Source: Parietaria judaica (Eukaryota > Streptophyta > Magnoliopsida > Rosales > Urticaceae). From it: a DNA stretch of 64,000 bases. Each line of letters starts with the position of its first letter. The stretch's first letter is position 1. Below the pieces are notes generated by a model. It was given only the letters and a program-made list of their open reading frames with translations, ran no database searches and was not told the DNA's origin. The DNA lies in the NCBI GenBank assembly GCA_954871525.1, contig OX940865.1:19452420-19516419 (forward strand), written 5' to 3'. Shown one piece after another: positions 1 through 11,458 of this stretch. Position numbers and translations under genes: made by a program.

Positions 1-499
1 GATTCACGATTTCTCCTTAGAAATTCTCACTGTATTCATCTAGATTTGATCGATTCTTGGCAAAGATTGAAGTTTTAAGGACTGGTTTGAGATTATATGC
101 TTGTACTATTATTTTCTCCTTCTGTTCTTGGTGAAGAAATCTCATTCAGACTAAGTTAGATCAGTGATGGTATCTTGTGTGATTCGATACTGTTCTTCGG
201 TTCCGCAAGCAATTGCGAACCGAATCCGTTTTGCAAGCCTAACCCGTTATATAGCTTCGCGGTATGGTGCGTTCGGATTAGGGCGTTTCTGTACAGGGGC
301 ATTGTATGGTTAAATCGGGTTTTCACGTAAAATTCTGTGTCGATTCATCTTTTACGCCCGTTGATATCCGGGACAATTGTTTCTTGCCCCGTAGTAGTTT
401 CTTCTTATGTGGCCGTGGTTAAATTATAATCTATAATTTGTTTGTACAGAATTCTTCACCACTCTGCAAATCTCTTCGGGTTTTTTTCTTTTCTCCGCG
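1..499 (+). other. 5' leader/intron region of the first gene
   Basis: No coding sequence is seen. A pyrimidine-rich stretch ending in an acceptor-like 'tgtacag' just before position 451 suggests that a 5'UTR intron ends there and that the transcript start lies outside the window. This is inferred from splice-like sequence only. Confidence 0.4.
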
Positions 500-898
500 A
501 TGGGAAGAGTCAGAGGAAAAGGGAAGAAACAAGCAGTCACTGCTTTCGAAGATCCCGGGAGTGGTGGAGAAGAGAAAAATCCAACTAGTAACCGGAGAAG
601 AGGAAGGCCGCAGAAGGCATTGAAGGACGACGCTCAAAGAGGAGAAGAACCCGAGAAGACCGAAGAAGATGTTGAATTAGCACAGAGCTTGAACTCTCAA
701 GAAGCCTCGGAGAGCGGAAAGAAGAGAAAGAGGAGCGCCCAGGCAATAGAAAGCACCGAGGCCGTGAAGGAAGAAAGCACCACCGAGGCTAAGCCCACAC
801 CCGATGCTACGCCGAAGTTCGTCAGCTTCCGACATGTCGGTAGTAGAAGGAAGAACAAGCCTCACCGAGCTGCTGAGGTCGGTGTTGAGTGCAATTAG
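500..898 (+). CDS. Small AT-hook nuclear protein (gacO-like family of plants)
   Basis: Single-exon frame of 132 residues, start ATG preceded by a 5'UTR and closed by TAG. The protein is hydrophilic and highly charged. An AT-hook-like core RRGRPQK lies at residues 33-39. A nuclear-localisation-type cluster KKRKR lies at 74-78, and a second basic patch (SRRKNKPHR) at 115-123. There is no enzymatic domain, signal peptide or membrane segment. It resembles the short conserved plant proteins that I recall being labelled 'rho GTPase-activating gacO-like' in Arabidopsis (At2g42190, At3g57930); that label is not functionally meaningful. In Arabidopsis these sit beside SPL9 and SPL15, and the next cellular gene here is also SPL9/15-like, which supports the identity. 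A minor-groove DNA-binding role is inferred from the AT-hook alone. Confidence 0.85.
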   Translation: MGRVRGKGKKQAVTAFEDPGSGGEEKNPTSNRRRGRPQKALKDDAQRGEEPEKTEEDVELAQSLNSQEASESGKKRKRSAQAIESTEAVKEESTTEAKPTPDATPKFVSFRHVGSRRKNKPHRAAEVGVECN

Positions 899-2406
899 AA
901 TGATTTCGTAGTTTTTTGGCAATTTTTTGAACTCATTGTTGGGACGAAGACCTTAAGCGTTTTGCATTCTTGTGTTTTCTTTTAAAGTTGCAATTTTTTC
1001 CGGTTCTATTTTTTTCCGAAATGGGTGATTTTGGTCGGAGATTTTTCCGATAAGGATGTTATCTGTTTCCGGGATTTGTTCTTTATTGTTTTAACCAATA
1101 GTTTTCTTGCATGGGTCAATTTTCAATAATTTTGGCAATCAATTTTCTTATGTTGAAAGATAAAACTCAAAGCACTTTTAAATCTTAAATGATTAAGAAA
1201 TTGCCTTCTTAATCGAGAATAAAAAACCAAAAAAATTAAATTAAATATCACTTTCTTTGAAATTTTATGTATTAGTATGCCAAACTTTTGTTTCGTGTAA
1301 ACAAACTTAACTCTTTGCTAAATAAATGGTTATCGCTTTCGTCAAAATTTAAAAATGAATTTGCATTTTTCTTATCTTTATAATTATCTTTTTTTTTTTT
1401 ACATATATAAATAATAATAAGGAAATAACTGTATGAAAAAAAAAAGATTTAAATAGTTTACATCATAATAAGTAGAGTGAATTGTGTCAATGAGTATATT
1501 TGCATGTTCTAGAAAGTTGAAATACAAGGTACTTAATACTTATTTACATCATTAGACAACTATACAAGTACTTGATCGATAATAAGGATCTATATTTATC
1601 TTCAAAATCATTTGTTAAATCTGAAGAAGATATTTTAAGGTACAAGACTTCGAGCTTAAATAGAAAAATAATAATTATAACTTCATAATATCCAAGTTCA
1701 GCTTAATAGAATATCGTTTAAATAATTTTATTTTAGTGCATTTAAGTTGAGAGCAAACTAAAATACACTTATTAATTCGAACAAACATTATTCGTGTTTT
1801 AATCCTCCAATTCAATATCTAACATTAAGAAATTGTGTGCATGTGAAGGAAATACGTTTTCTGTTTTGGAATTTTCGTTCCGTTTTTTTTTTCTTCTTCT
1901 TTACGAATCGGAACTTTGGGTTCTGATTTCTTAAAATATTTTAATTCCTTTAATATTTTACATAACGCCTAATTGATCGATCCAAATTTAGCTAAAAGTC
2001 AATAAAAACGACCAAGATAACCGGTTTCCCGAGTCACTCGATTAAGCCCGAGCGAAAAATAGCCGTATATATTACCATTATATTAAGGTTAGATGTAAGA
2101 AAGCACTTATATTGAGTATCAGATTTTTGAACTCAATTATTCTCCTTTTCTTTTTCTGTTATATTTTGTGTCTTTAATTTTCAATATTCAATCTCATCAT
2201 CTTTATGTGGACCCTAAGAAATTGCTGTGGATTTAAAGAGTATGTTGCTCCATTGGCAAGAAACTGAAATTCTTGTCAATAATAATAATAATAATCACCT
2301 AATAAAGGCAAGAGCTCTATGATAAAAGTTTTATTCATGGAAGGAAGCGTGAGACTTAATTATCCATCAACAATTTAATCTTATTTGTTTGTTTGCAGCT
2401 TTTACT

Positions 2407-2462
<56 letters not shown>

Positions 2463-2874
2463 AGTAATGTTTTTTTTTTAAAAATAGTCAGTAGACCTAA
2501 TAATCAATAATCTTAAGGCAGAGAGAAAATTAAATTTAAATCAATTTATAATTACAATTTGATACTTGTAAGTATTGTCTCACAGTCTCACTCTCTTGTG
2601 CTTCATTTATGAATTATTGTTTATATCCTCGTTTATTTCAACTAAAATCCTAAGAATAATACAATTTAATATTCCAAATTGGTCTTCTCAACTACAAGTC
2701 GTTTTGCTTTTATGGCATGACCCGAACTCGCTCTGGCTTAGAACTGAAGCCCCGGTTCGAGCAGCGGGCAGCAGGATAAATTCAAGCCCTCACGGAATTT
2801 TTAAGTTGATAAAAAGGAAATAAGTTTAACGAATTAAAAATAATAATATAACTCTATAAAAATAAATCACCAAC
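899..2874. other. AT-rich intergenic spacer with a (TA)n microsatellite
   Basis: No gene is supported. It contains the 3' flank of the AT-hook gene and a long perfect (TA)n run at about 2410-2458. I see no open frame with family resemblance and no transposon end that can be placed. Confidence 0.6.
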
Positions 2875-3577
2875 CAGGGGCGGACCTAGGCACGTTTGGG
2901 GGTGGCGGACGTCACCCCCGGCTCGTCCGGGTAAAAAATATTTGTGGTATAAACTGTAAATAAAATTTATTTCTTCTATATATTTTACTATGTTCTAACA
3001 TACAATCTGAAAAAACTCTGGTTCAATGGACAAATGATAGAGTAATATCTTCCTTCCCTGTGCCAACCCCGAGATCGAGCTATGCCACTACCATTTTGAA
3101 CCCACTATTTTCTTTTTTGATATAATTCTAATTCAGCCTAGTATTTTTGTTACGACTCATTTTTCTATGGTTTAATAGTCACCCAACCTCTATATTTTAT
3201 TCACCACACTTTTGTATCACTATATTCTTTTTATTTTGATTAATCTTTTAAAAAAATATAGTTAGTGAATTCTTTTATTTATATATATATATATTATTAT
3301 GAATAAAGCAATTACTGGCTATTTAATTTGATAAATATTAATAATATTTTTTAGAAAGTAATATTAGTAAATAAATGGTACTTAATTTAAAATATTATAA
3401 TAGCAAAATACTTAAGTTGATAGTTGCTTTGCTCCCTACTTAATAAAAATCATTGTTGAATTTAAGAGTCTAAAGAAGATATTATTTTTGTTGCCAACCT
3501 CGTAAAAATACAACTGTACATAATTTATTTTATCTGCGGTTCGTCACCCCTAACGCGGAATCCTGGGTCCGCCCCTG
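2875..3577. mobile_element. Non-autonomous hAT element (MITE), 703 bp, intact ends
   Basis: Both termini can be placed exactly. The left end reads CAGGGGCGGACCTAGG and the inverse complement of the right end reads CAGGGGCGGACCCAGG, one mismatch in 16. The element is flanked by a perfect 8-bp direct repeat, tcaccaac, at 2867-2874 and 3578-3585. An 8-bp duplication is the hallmark of the hAT superfamily. No transposase frame is present. Near 3023-3085 there is a tRNA-like module (A-box-like tggttcaatgg, imperfect B box), possibly a nested SINE head. Confidence 0.9.
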
Positions 3578-3694
3578 TCACCAACCATATTTACTATAGG
3601 AATATTTGTAGCACAAGTACATAATTCTATACTAAGTGTGCCGATGTTCTTGTTTTTTTAAGCAATATTAGTATTCAAATGCTACAAAGCAATG

Positions 3695-3823
3695 CTTGCC
3701 CCCTTTATATATAAAAACTTGGTCAATTGTGCCACATGTTCTTACACTGAATGTATATAATAATGCGAGAGTGCATTGTAACATTGACCGTTAACGCCAC
3801 CCCATTAAAAAAAAAAAAAAAAA
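3695..3823 (+). mobile_element. 5'-truncated SINE-type retroposon with poly(A) tail
   Basis: A 129-bp insert ends in about 18 A residues. It is flanked by a 13-bp target duplication with one mismatch (ctacaaagcaatg at 3682-3694, ctacaaagtaatg at 3824-3836). Its body, including 'ccacatgttcttacactgaa' and 'gcgagagtgcattgtaac', recurs inverted at 7.5 kb and 53.6 kb. The tRNA-like head found in those copies is missing, so this copy is 5' truncated. Confidence 0.8.
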
Positions 3824-3836
3824 CTACAAAGTAATG

Positions 3837-5364
3837 TCGATGTCCAATTCAGTCTATGTTCACTTATTGTCTATTACATAAAAGACATGTGTACGTTTTT
3901 ATTTTAATAAAAGTGTTAATATTTTTAGAGTTTAATAGTAGACGTGCTTGTATAACAAATTTTAACAATACATAGACAAATTTAAACCTCAACACTGTAT
4001 TGTGTCATTTAGTAAACTTATAGTATAAAAGGAAAAACTGAAAAAAAAAAAAAAGAAGAAGAAGAAGAAGAAGAAGGTATGAACATAAAATATTTATACA
4101 ATGCGGTGTCACTTGCAGACCCTAATACCAGCCGTTGGACGACTGAGATTGCACGACATGTCGTTTGACCAGCAAAATGTATGCCTCCATGCATGGTGCA
4201 ACCTTGTGTTGTCTCTAGCAGAAGTGTATTAATTCTTAGAAATTCACAAAAGTGTATTATATTTCATAAAGTGTTTGGACATTTATGAGTGACAAGTATT
4301 TGTCACAAAGAAAGGGTTCTTCTAATGTATTAATTAGATCATACAAACATATAATGTTCTAGCGACAATATTGATTAAAAATATCATATATGACCATATG
4401 ATATGAGTATGAAATATCATATACACAACACAAGTACGCAACATATACATATATTTATATATATTATATTAATTGACTCGCTATAAGAATTTGGGTCTTA
4501 TTTTTTTTAATAATATTTATACGGAGAGAACTGTATTTGAGCCATAGATGATGTCCAGTCTATTTATTATTGAATTATTTGAATCTGACTATTTAAGAAT
4601 TTATCAATTGATCGACTGTATTATTTATGACAGATTATTGTGTCATCACAATTTTTATCGACTTCTGATACTTCTATTGTTATTCTTTTATACCTTTGAC
4701 TCATGCCGCCTTTAAAGTTTTGGGAACATTAGCCGTCAATAACTATATATATTTATACTTCGACAACATTAATAATACCACTCTGCTTCATAATTCAAAT
4801 CTAACGAGTATGATTGTTTAGATACCTTAATAATCGATAATAATAATAATGGATTAAAAACGTCGTAATGTAATAAAAATAATTAAATAAAACTATCTGA
4901 GTGAAGAAATTAAATCCATAGGTGAGTAAATAATTGAGATTTGGGATAAATCGAGTAATTATTCCCGATGTGGTAAATATACGACATGCTAGAAATGTCC
5001 TTAACATGTTTCACTTTTGCAGACAATAAAAGTGAATTACAAAATCAGAATAAATCAAGGCTCTGACATTGCAAATAATCCGAACTTTTTTATTTTATTT
5101 TTCACTTTTTTAATTTTTAACACCAGGACCTTCTAGTCTTAAATAATAATTATAAAAAAATAAAAAAATCACATATATGCGTTAAAAATAATGAAATATA
5201 TAAATTTTTACATAGTCTGTAATTATAGCTGAGTCGAGAGTCGAGACTACTTTTACCAGTTAATTATCAAATAACATGTCAAACAATTAAGAAATTTAGT
5301 TTTGAAGAAAAAAAAATGATAACTTTTTTTTTATATAAATTTAGAGAAAATAATAAAATTGATA
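3837..5364. other. AT-rich spacer with a poly(A)/(GAA)n tract
   Basis: No gene is supported. A homopurine tract, A-rich then (GAA)n, occupies about 4041-4077. The rest is AT-rich sequence without recognisable coding or transposon ends. Confidence 0.5.
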
Positions 5365-5373
5365 CTAAAAAAA

Positions 5374-6427
5374 GGGTAATTAGCGGCATAAGTGGCCAAG
5401 GTTTTCGAATTTCCTTAGGCATGATGCCAATGTCTAAAAACGACGGCAAAAGTCCCCAATGTGCACTAATCACTCTAATCACAAAATTTCATCCAACTAA
5501 TTGGATGAATGTTAGTCAACTAATGATGTGGCAGTGTTGACCGCCACACGGACAACCACATGGCATGCCACGTCATTTTTAATTTTTAATTTGTTTCCAC
5601 ATCATTATTTAATTAGTCGTGATAATGTTAATAAATACATAAATTTTTTTCATATTTATTTTACTTTATTAAATTATCATAAGATGTAAGTATTTAAAAC
5701 TCTTAAGTAGGATAATATTTACAATTTTAGTAGTTTCAGTTTCAGCAACTACCCGAAAATAAACTTATAAGTAGGATAATATTTACAACTTTAGTAGTAT
5801 TTTCAACAACTAACCGAAAATAAACTATAAGTAGGATACTATTTACAACTTTAGTAGTATTTTCAACCACTACCCGAAAAATGACGGATAATAATCGAAA
5901 AGATATCTCACATATTAATGGATATGTTTGTTATTTAAATTGTTATATCCATTACATTTTGACAACAAATACCTTTGATGTAGTAATTTAGTGCTTTGTT
6001 TATCTGGGTTTGGTCATGGTTCCAAAATACAAATACAAAATATTTTGATTACTTATTTGGATGACACGTGGGACAGCTTAGGAAAGAGAGAAAGAGAGAG
6101 AGATAGAGAGAGAGAGAGAGTGTACACGTGGCAACGTGGGAGAGGGCGAGAAAATAAGTAGTCCTCGTAAAAAAATTAAAAATAAAATAAAAAAGACGTG
6201 ACAATTTTTTTATTTATAAAAAAGACGACATGGCGTGCCACGTAGATGTCCGCGTGTCAGTCAACGCTGCCACATCATCATTTGACTAACAATCATCCAA
6301 TTAGTTGGATGAAATTTTGTGATTAGAGTGATTAGTGCACATTGGGGACTTTTGCCGTTGTTTTTGGTCATTGACATCATGCCTAAGGAAATTCGAAAAC
6401 ATTGACCACTTATGCCGCTAATTACCC
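5374..6427. mobile_element. Mutator-like MITE, 1054 bp, with ~205-bp terminal inverted repeats
   Basis: The left end (gggtaattagcggcataagt) matches the inverse complement of the right end, and the match continues for about 205 bp per arm with roughly 10% divergence. A perfect 9-bp direct repeat, ctaaaaaaa, flanks it at 5365-5373 and 6428-6436. Long inverted repeats with a 9-bp duplication identify the Mutator superfamily. No transposase frame is present. The interior holds three ~60-bp tandem units, a GA-rich microsatellite near 6085-6120, and CACGTG motifs at about 6065 and 6125. Confidence 0.92.
5703..5880. repeat. Three tandem ~60-bp units inside the Mutator-like MITE
   Basis: Three head-to-tail copies share the core 'aagtaggatAatatttacaa', followed by a 'ttagtagt..' stretch and a 'ccgaaaata' end. 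They begin near 5703, 5766 and 5826. The last two are the most similar, suggesting stepwise duplication after the element formed. Confidence 0.85.
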
Positions 6428-7069
6428 CTAAAAAAATACTCTTAAATAAGTCATAAGTGTAATATGTCTGAATAAATGTGCTACTTTAGATTTAAAAAAT
6501 AAAATAAGAGATAATTCTACCAAAAGTTAAATTTAAGAGGATAAAAGCAATAAAATACAAAGTTTGAGGAGCAAAGCAACGATTATTCTTTCTTTTTATA
6601 AAAACTAAAAAGGGATCAAAATACATAAAAGAGGAATGGGTTCATAAATTATTTAATTAATAAAGAGCACATGAAATGAAATGAGCCACACATGAAGTGA
6701 AGAGCCAAATTCCCATAAGTCACCTCCTCCTACTATCTAGGTTTCAAAGTCCAATGAGAGTCTTACTATAATTTTTTTTATTATTAAATAAGGTCTAGCA
6801 AAATACTAAATATAATAAAGAAAAATAAAATTGCATGAGGAGTGAGAACTATATTATTACAGTTAAGAACTTAAGATAGAATAGATATATTCAAATTTAT
6901 CAATAATCTAAAAATATATATTCACATAAAAATAATAAATAAAACTCTTTTCAGTCAAAACATGTCTCTTATTAACAAAACATCTCGGATAAATGTGTGT
7001 ATTACTGAAACAAATACCAATAAAATGGTTTCGTTGTAAGTTTTTATAGATATGATATCTAAATTTTTT

Positions 7070-7345
7070 GTCACGTGGACGAGCCCAATTCGGGGTTTAA
7101 TTTGTTGTTTTATCGTAAACGAGGCTGATGTTGGCGCGTCAACGTGGCAAAAAAATTGCTATGTCAGCAACCCACGTTTGTGCACGTGGTCAGAGTTAAC
7201 ATGTAAGTTAACTGCGTCATGAGAATGGAGTGGTGAACGCACCAAATGTGATTTTAAGTACTTTTGCTACCATTTTTAGACATTGAGTACACGAGATTTT
7301 TTTTTTACCAGACTTTAAGTATTTTTGCCGTCATAAACTCTTATT
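7070..7345. mobile_element. Truncated copy of the 40.1-kb Mutator-like MITE family
   Basis: This segment follows the interior and right arm of the complete element at 40130-40589, including 'gtggacgagcccaattcggg', 'cgtaaacgaggctgatgt' and 'acccacgtttgt'. The left arm is missing, so it is a one-ended remnant. It carries cacgtgg-type motifs at about 7073 and 7186. Confidence 0.75.
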
Positions 7346-7496
7346 AATTATGCTCGAGTCTATACCTTTTCAAAATGATAATCCCATATATTAGTAATAT
7401 TAATATGTGTAAAGAATATATTAAAATGACTATTATTAATGCAACAACTTTAAAACAAATTGGAAGACCAAAAGTAAAAAATAAAAAATGTAAAGG

Positions 7497-7727
7497 GGGC
7501 ATTATTGGCCAAGTTTACAATAATGTAAATGGAGCACTATCGGCCATGGTTACAATGCACTCTCGCATGACTAAGATATATTCAGTGTAAGAACATGTGG
7601 CATTATTGGCCAAGTTTACAATAATGTAAAGGGGGCACTCATTTGAGTACCATGAGGGTTTGAACCCATGACCTCTTGAATAGAGGAGTGATGGAATTGC
7701 CATTTGGCTAAACAAGCTTGGTTACTC
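7497..7727 (-). mobile_element. tRNA-derived SINE copy, minus strand
   Basis: Read on the minus strand, an A-box match (tagccaaatgg) is followed about 40 bp later by a B-box match (gggttcaaaccc), the internal RNA polymerase III promoter layout of tRNA-derived SINEs. The body then matches the insert at 3695-3823. The motif 'cattattggccaagtttac' occurs twice (about 7503 and 7602), so the 3' body is partly duplicated. No clear poly(A) tail or target duplication was found. Confidence 0.7.
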
Positions 7728-9144
7728 TGCTTCTTCAATAGTTCAGTTCATCTTATTCAGGCTCCAATAATATTCATGTGAAGTATAGATAATGACACTA
7801 ATATAATAGAATAGCTTAAACTTTAAAGTGTAAAAAAATCACAAAAATATTTAAATTTACAAATATAAAGTGACTTGTTTTTTTATTTAACTTTTTTAAT
7901 AAACATGATAAATTAAATTTATAAATATATATTTATATATCTATCCAGTTATCTAACACTTTCTCTAATTTGAATTTAAATAAACATTTGGATAGAAAAA
8001 TATATTCTCTCATATTTGTTGACTATTGACATTTTTATCGTCATTTTTTGCTTTAGACTCATTTCTTTCAGATAGTCAAAATTTATTTACTTTTGCCACG
8101 ATTATCTTTAAATAAATAATCCTCACACAATTATAAATATATATATATATATATATTCAAATCTTTTATATTAATATTTTAAATTATATACTATATGTTT
8201 CCTCTTTTACCTATTTTTAATTCCTATAAATATGTGTAATATGGTAAAAAAGGTAGTTAATCAATTATAAATAAAGAATATACTTTAATATTTTGATTAT
8301 CTTAACTTAACCTACCTGCAAGGTTTTCCTTTATTCTTAAATTTTATTTCCACTATACTTTATTAATTCTTACATATTCGAGTGACGACAATAATATTTC
8401 ATTTTGTTTTATTTCTTTATACTAGTAGTTTATACTTGATACTATTATGTTTAGTTTTCCGTGTTTGTTATAAATTAATATGTTACTTATACTATTTGCT
8501 TAATCATATGTTTTACCCTTTTGAAAATTGTGATTATTTTTTATTGGTCGATATATTCTCTCTTTTTTTTTCTTCACAGCGACATGTTATTATCAGTAAA
8601 TTTTGTTCATTTAACATAACTAGACATGATCTTGACTCCACATTGAGAATTAGCATTATATTTTATTGACCGAAATTTATTATACGATAATCGCGATAAT
8701 ACTACTTAGCGATGACACAACTCAGGCACACGAGGGGTCTGGACTGGCACAGTCGGCTCAATAAACCACCGTCAAACATTCTAAGGGACTATATAAAGAG
8801 TCCGATGCATCCATTTCGTAATCGCCAAAATGGGATTCAATTAATATTAAACACATACCATGATTACTGATTACAATATTGTACGTGTTTCACTGTCAGT
8901 TTTTAATCAATATATCGATATTCTAGTATCTCGACATCGGTAGGAAATAACTGTTGAGGTAAAAAATCACCTCCCCGGAGTCACGATATCTACGAGAAAA
9001 TTATAAATAATTATAGTAGACACTAAAATTGCAAATTTGAACAATAAAAACGTACTAATGCATCCCCATGCATCTACATAATGGGCAGTGGGCAATCATG
9101 CAGGCCTATCTGGCAAAAGTAAATTTTAATTACATTGTGCCTAC
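7728..9144. other. AT-rich intergenic spacer, possible old retrotransposon debris
   Basis: No gene is supported. Frames of up to about 95 codons here are AT-driven and resemble nothing I recognise. Sequence near 8690-8990 is less AT-rich and contains a TATA-like 'actatataaag' near 8788, which could be an LTR remnant, but no matching end or duplication was found. Confidence 0.4.
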
Positions 9145-9152
9145 CTATCCAC

Positions 9153-9440
9153 TAGAGCTGCACATTATCCGTCGCCAACCAAGATCGCGACTCGTCGCGG
9201 TGGTTTCCGGCGCGTCGCGACTCTCGCGATTCCGAGCTTTCGATCGCGACTCGTCGCGACTCCCCCCCCCCTCTCTCTCTCTCTCCCGCTCTCTCTCTCT
9301 CTCCGTCTCACAGAACTCTCTCTCTCTCTCTCTCTCGCGACTCGCCGCGACGCCACACGCCACGACGCGTCGCGACGTTTTTTCTCGCGATTCCGGCGAC
9401 TTCGTCGCGACGCGCCACGATGCCGTGGTGTGCAGCTCTA
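9153..9440. mobile_element. GC-rich hAT-type MITE, copy 1 (288 bp), TCGCGA-rich
   Basis: Termini TAGAGCTGCAC and its inverse complement GTGCAGCTCTA bound a 288-bp element with a perfect 8-bp target duplication, ctatccac, at 9145-9152 and 9441-9448. Each half carries repeated GTCGCGAC-type palindromes (about nine TCGCGA hexamers in total) around a central (CT)n tract. It is sharply GC- and CpG-rich against an AT-rich background. No coding function is supported; the frames here are low-complexity Arg/Ser or Glu/Arg strings. A second full copy is at 61939-62224. Confidence 0.93.
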
Positions 9441-9611
9441 CTATCCACAATATATATATATATATATATAAGCGATGGATTTATCGAGGGCCGAGCGGGG
9501 ACGACCACCCTCACTTGATTCAAATCCGTGATTTTTAATGAATAAATATATACAATTTTATTAATATATATATATATATATATTAAATGTATCATGACAA
9601 AACAAAGTTAA

Positions 9612-9700
9612 TACTCTGGTGCAGTGGCTATTTTTTAACTCTTCCTCCTTGAAGACTAAGGTTCAATTCCCATAAACTTCATTTTGTTAATATGATCTCT
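9612..9700 (+). mobile_element. tRNA-like SINE head
   Basis: A-box-like tggtgcagtgg at about 9617 and B-box-like ggttcaattcc at about 9660 have the spacing of an internal RNA polymerase III promoter. The intervening 'ccttgaagactaaggttcaa' resembles modules at about 13.2 kb (inverse complement) and 50.6 kb. The 3' end and target duplication were not resolved. Confidence 0.5.
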
Positions 9701-9896
9701 ATTATTAATCATCTCTTAATATAAAAGATTCTTTTATTATACATTAAGCTATAATATTTGAAATTTTATAATTGTATCACTAAATATTTTATCGATTATT
9801 AAAAATTAATTATAAAAATATTTTATTTATTATATTATATTTTAAAAGTTCCATCTTAATTTTTTTCGCTTCCTCTTGGGAAAATCTTGGCTCCAC

Positions 9897-9934
<38 letters not shown>

Positions 9935-11227
9935 AATAAATTATTGGACACAACACAACACATTTATCTTTAAACATTGGAGATTTTCTCTCTCTCTCTT
10001 TTTTTTTGGTTCCTTTTTAATAAAATTACAGTTTAGACTTTAGAGGAGGAATAATAAAAAATAAATGGAGAGATAGTTGCAAAGCCTAATCGGAAAGTAC
10101 ACACAATAATAGGCGCACTGTGAGTCTGTGACTGAATGTCAATTATATGGTATTACTATTTACTATTTAATATAGACACAACAAAAGAATCCACTACATT
10201 TACCAATTTTATTCCTTAAAATGTAAATAAAATGTTCGCAATAATTTTTTTAAAAAAAAAACACTCACAGTAACGTGTGCTCATGTCTCGGTGAAAGTGA
10301 TTTAGCTTATTGACTTTGGAAGTTGCTTTGAAATTTGTTAGTTAATGACTTGATAATTTTAACTGAAATTAAAAAGGTTATTCTCCTAAATATGCTATTT
10401 TAAGAATAATAAATTTTTCATATAGGGTCAAAATCCCATAACATTTAAAATAATGCGGCTTTATTCCCCTATAGTATTATTTTATGTGATAATTTGATGC
10501 TTTACTTTGAAAGGTTATTAACAGAACTCAACAAAGAATAGCTCGTAGTACTTCCTTGAATATATTAATAAATATCTGATAGAGTATCACGACCAATGCA
10601 TGTCACCAATTTTTTATTTAATAACTTATCCCTAACCAAAAACGCAACAATATTACTGTATATTGTATCATTTATTGTATATAATAGATTTAAAACAAAG
10701 TACACATCGAATACTATTATCAGCTTATCTTAATAATATAAAGTATTTAATATTTTGATATCTATGGTGATATAAAAATTTCATTTTTACAGTCAAAGTT
10801 CTCGATGTTCACTTCTTTTTATCTTCTCACCATAATTTTGTTCGCGCCTTTCATTCCGTTAACTCTCCGGCACGTGTTATTTTCTATTGTTTACAGCACC
10901 TCCAAAAATTCTAGTAAATTAGTCATAAAGTTGAAAGGCATTTTGGAGAGAATCAAAATCTTGAACACTAAGAACATCAGTTGTAAAAAAAAAAAGCGGC
11001 AATTGCGGTTAATCCTATAAGTATAAATGATTTTTAAACCCGAGAGAGAGTAAGTTAGTTAGCTTTGGTCAAAATGTAACAAAAGTGTAACGGTAGACTC
11101 TTACCAACTTATTTGCAACAAACAATCGAATTTAAAAACTTTTGCCGCAATTTTCCCCAAAATATTGATTTTTTGTTAATAAAAACATTGGAAACTTATG
11201 CCGCGAGTAGATAAAAAAAATTAAAGA
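9701..11227. other. Proximal upstream region of the SPL gene
   Basis: No gene is supported. It holds a (TA)n tract at about 9899-9931 and AT-rich sequence with short stretches of MITE-like vocabulary ('gcggcaattgcggttaat' near 10995, 'tttgccgcaattttcccc' near 11142). Any promoter of the SPL gene should lie at its right end, but I cannot point to a core promoter with confidence. Confidence 0.4.
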
Positions 11228-11458
11228 ATGTATATTTGTGTCGTTTTGTGGGAGTACGTACCGTCCATTAGACACAGATTCACATACTCACATAATCGAA
11301 GAGCCACTCTCAGAGCTGGCATGGGCCACTGTCAGGCCTTGCTTTTTCACTCCCTCTTTCTCTCTCCTCCCAGAAGAACCCCCTCTCTCTCTCCTCCTCC
11401 ATTGAAGAAGAAGAAGAAGAAGGAGAGAGCGAGCTCTCTCTCTCTCTCTCTGCCTGCG

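Noticed and set aside
9068..9595. Overlapping frames of 95-156 codons on both strands
   Set aside because: They arise from the (CT)n and TCGCGA repeats of the GC-rich MITE and give only low-complexity Arg/Ser/Glu strings.
11228..11458. In-frame N-terminal extension of SPL
   Set aside because: The frame is open by chance through the CT/GAA-rich leader; the family N-terminus starts at 11459. An upstream start cannot be fully excluded.
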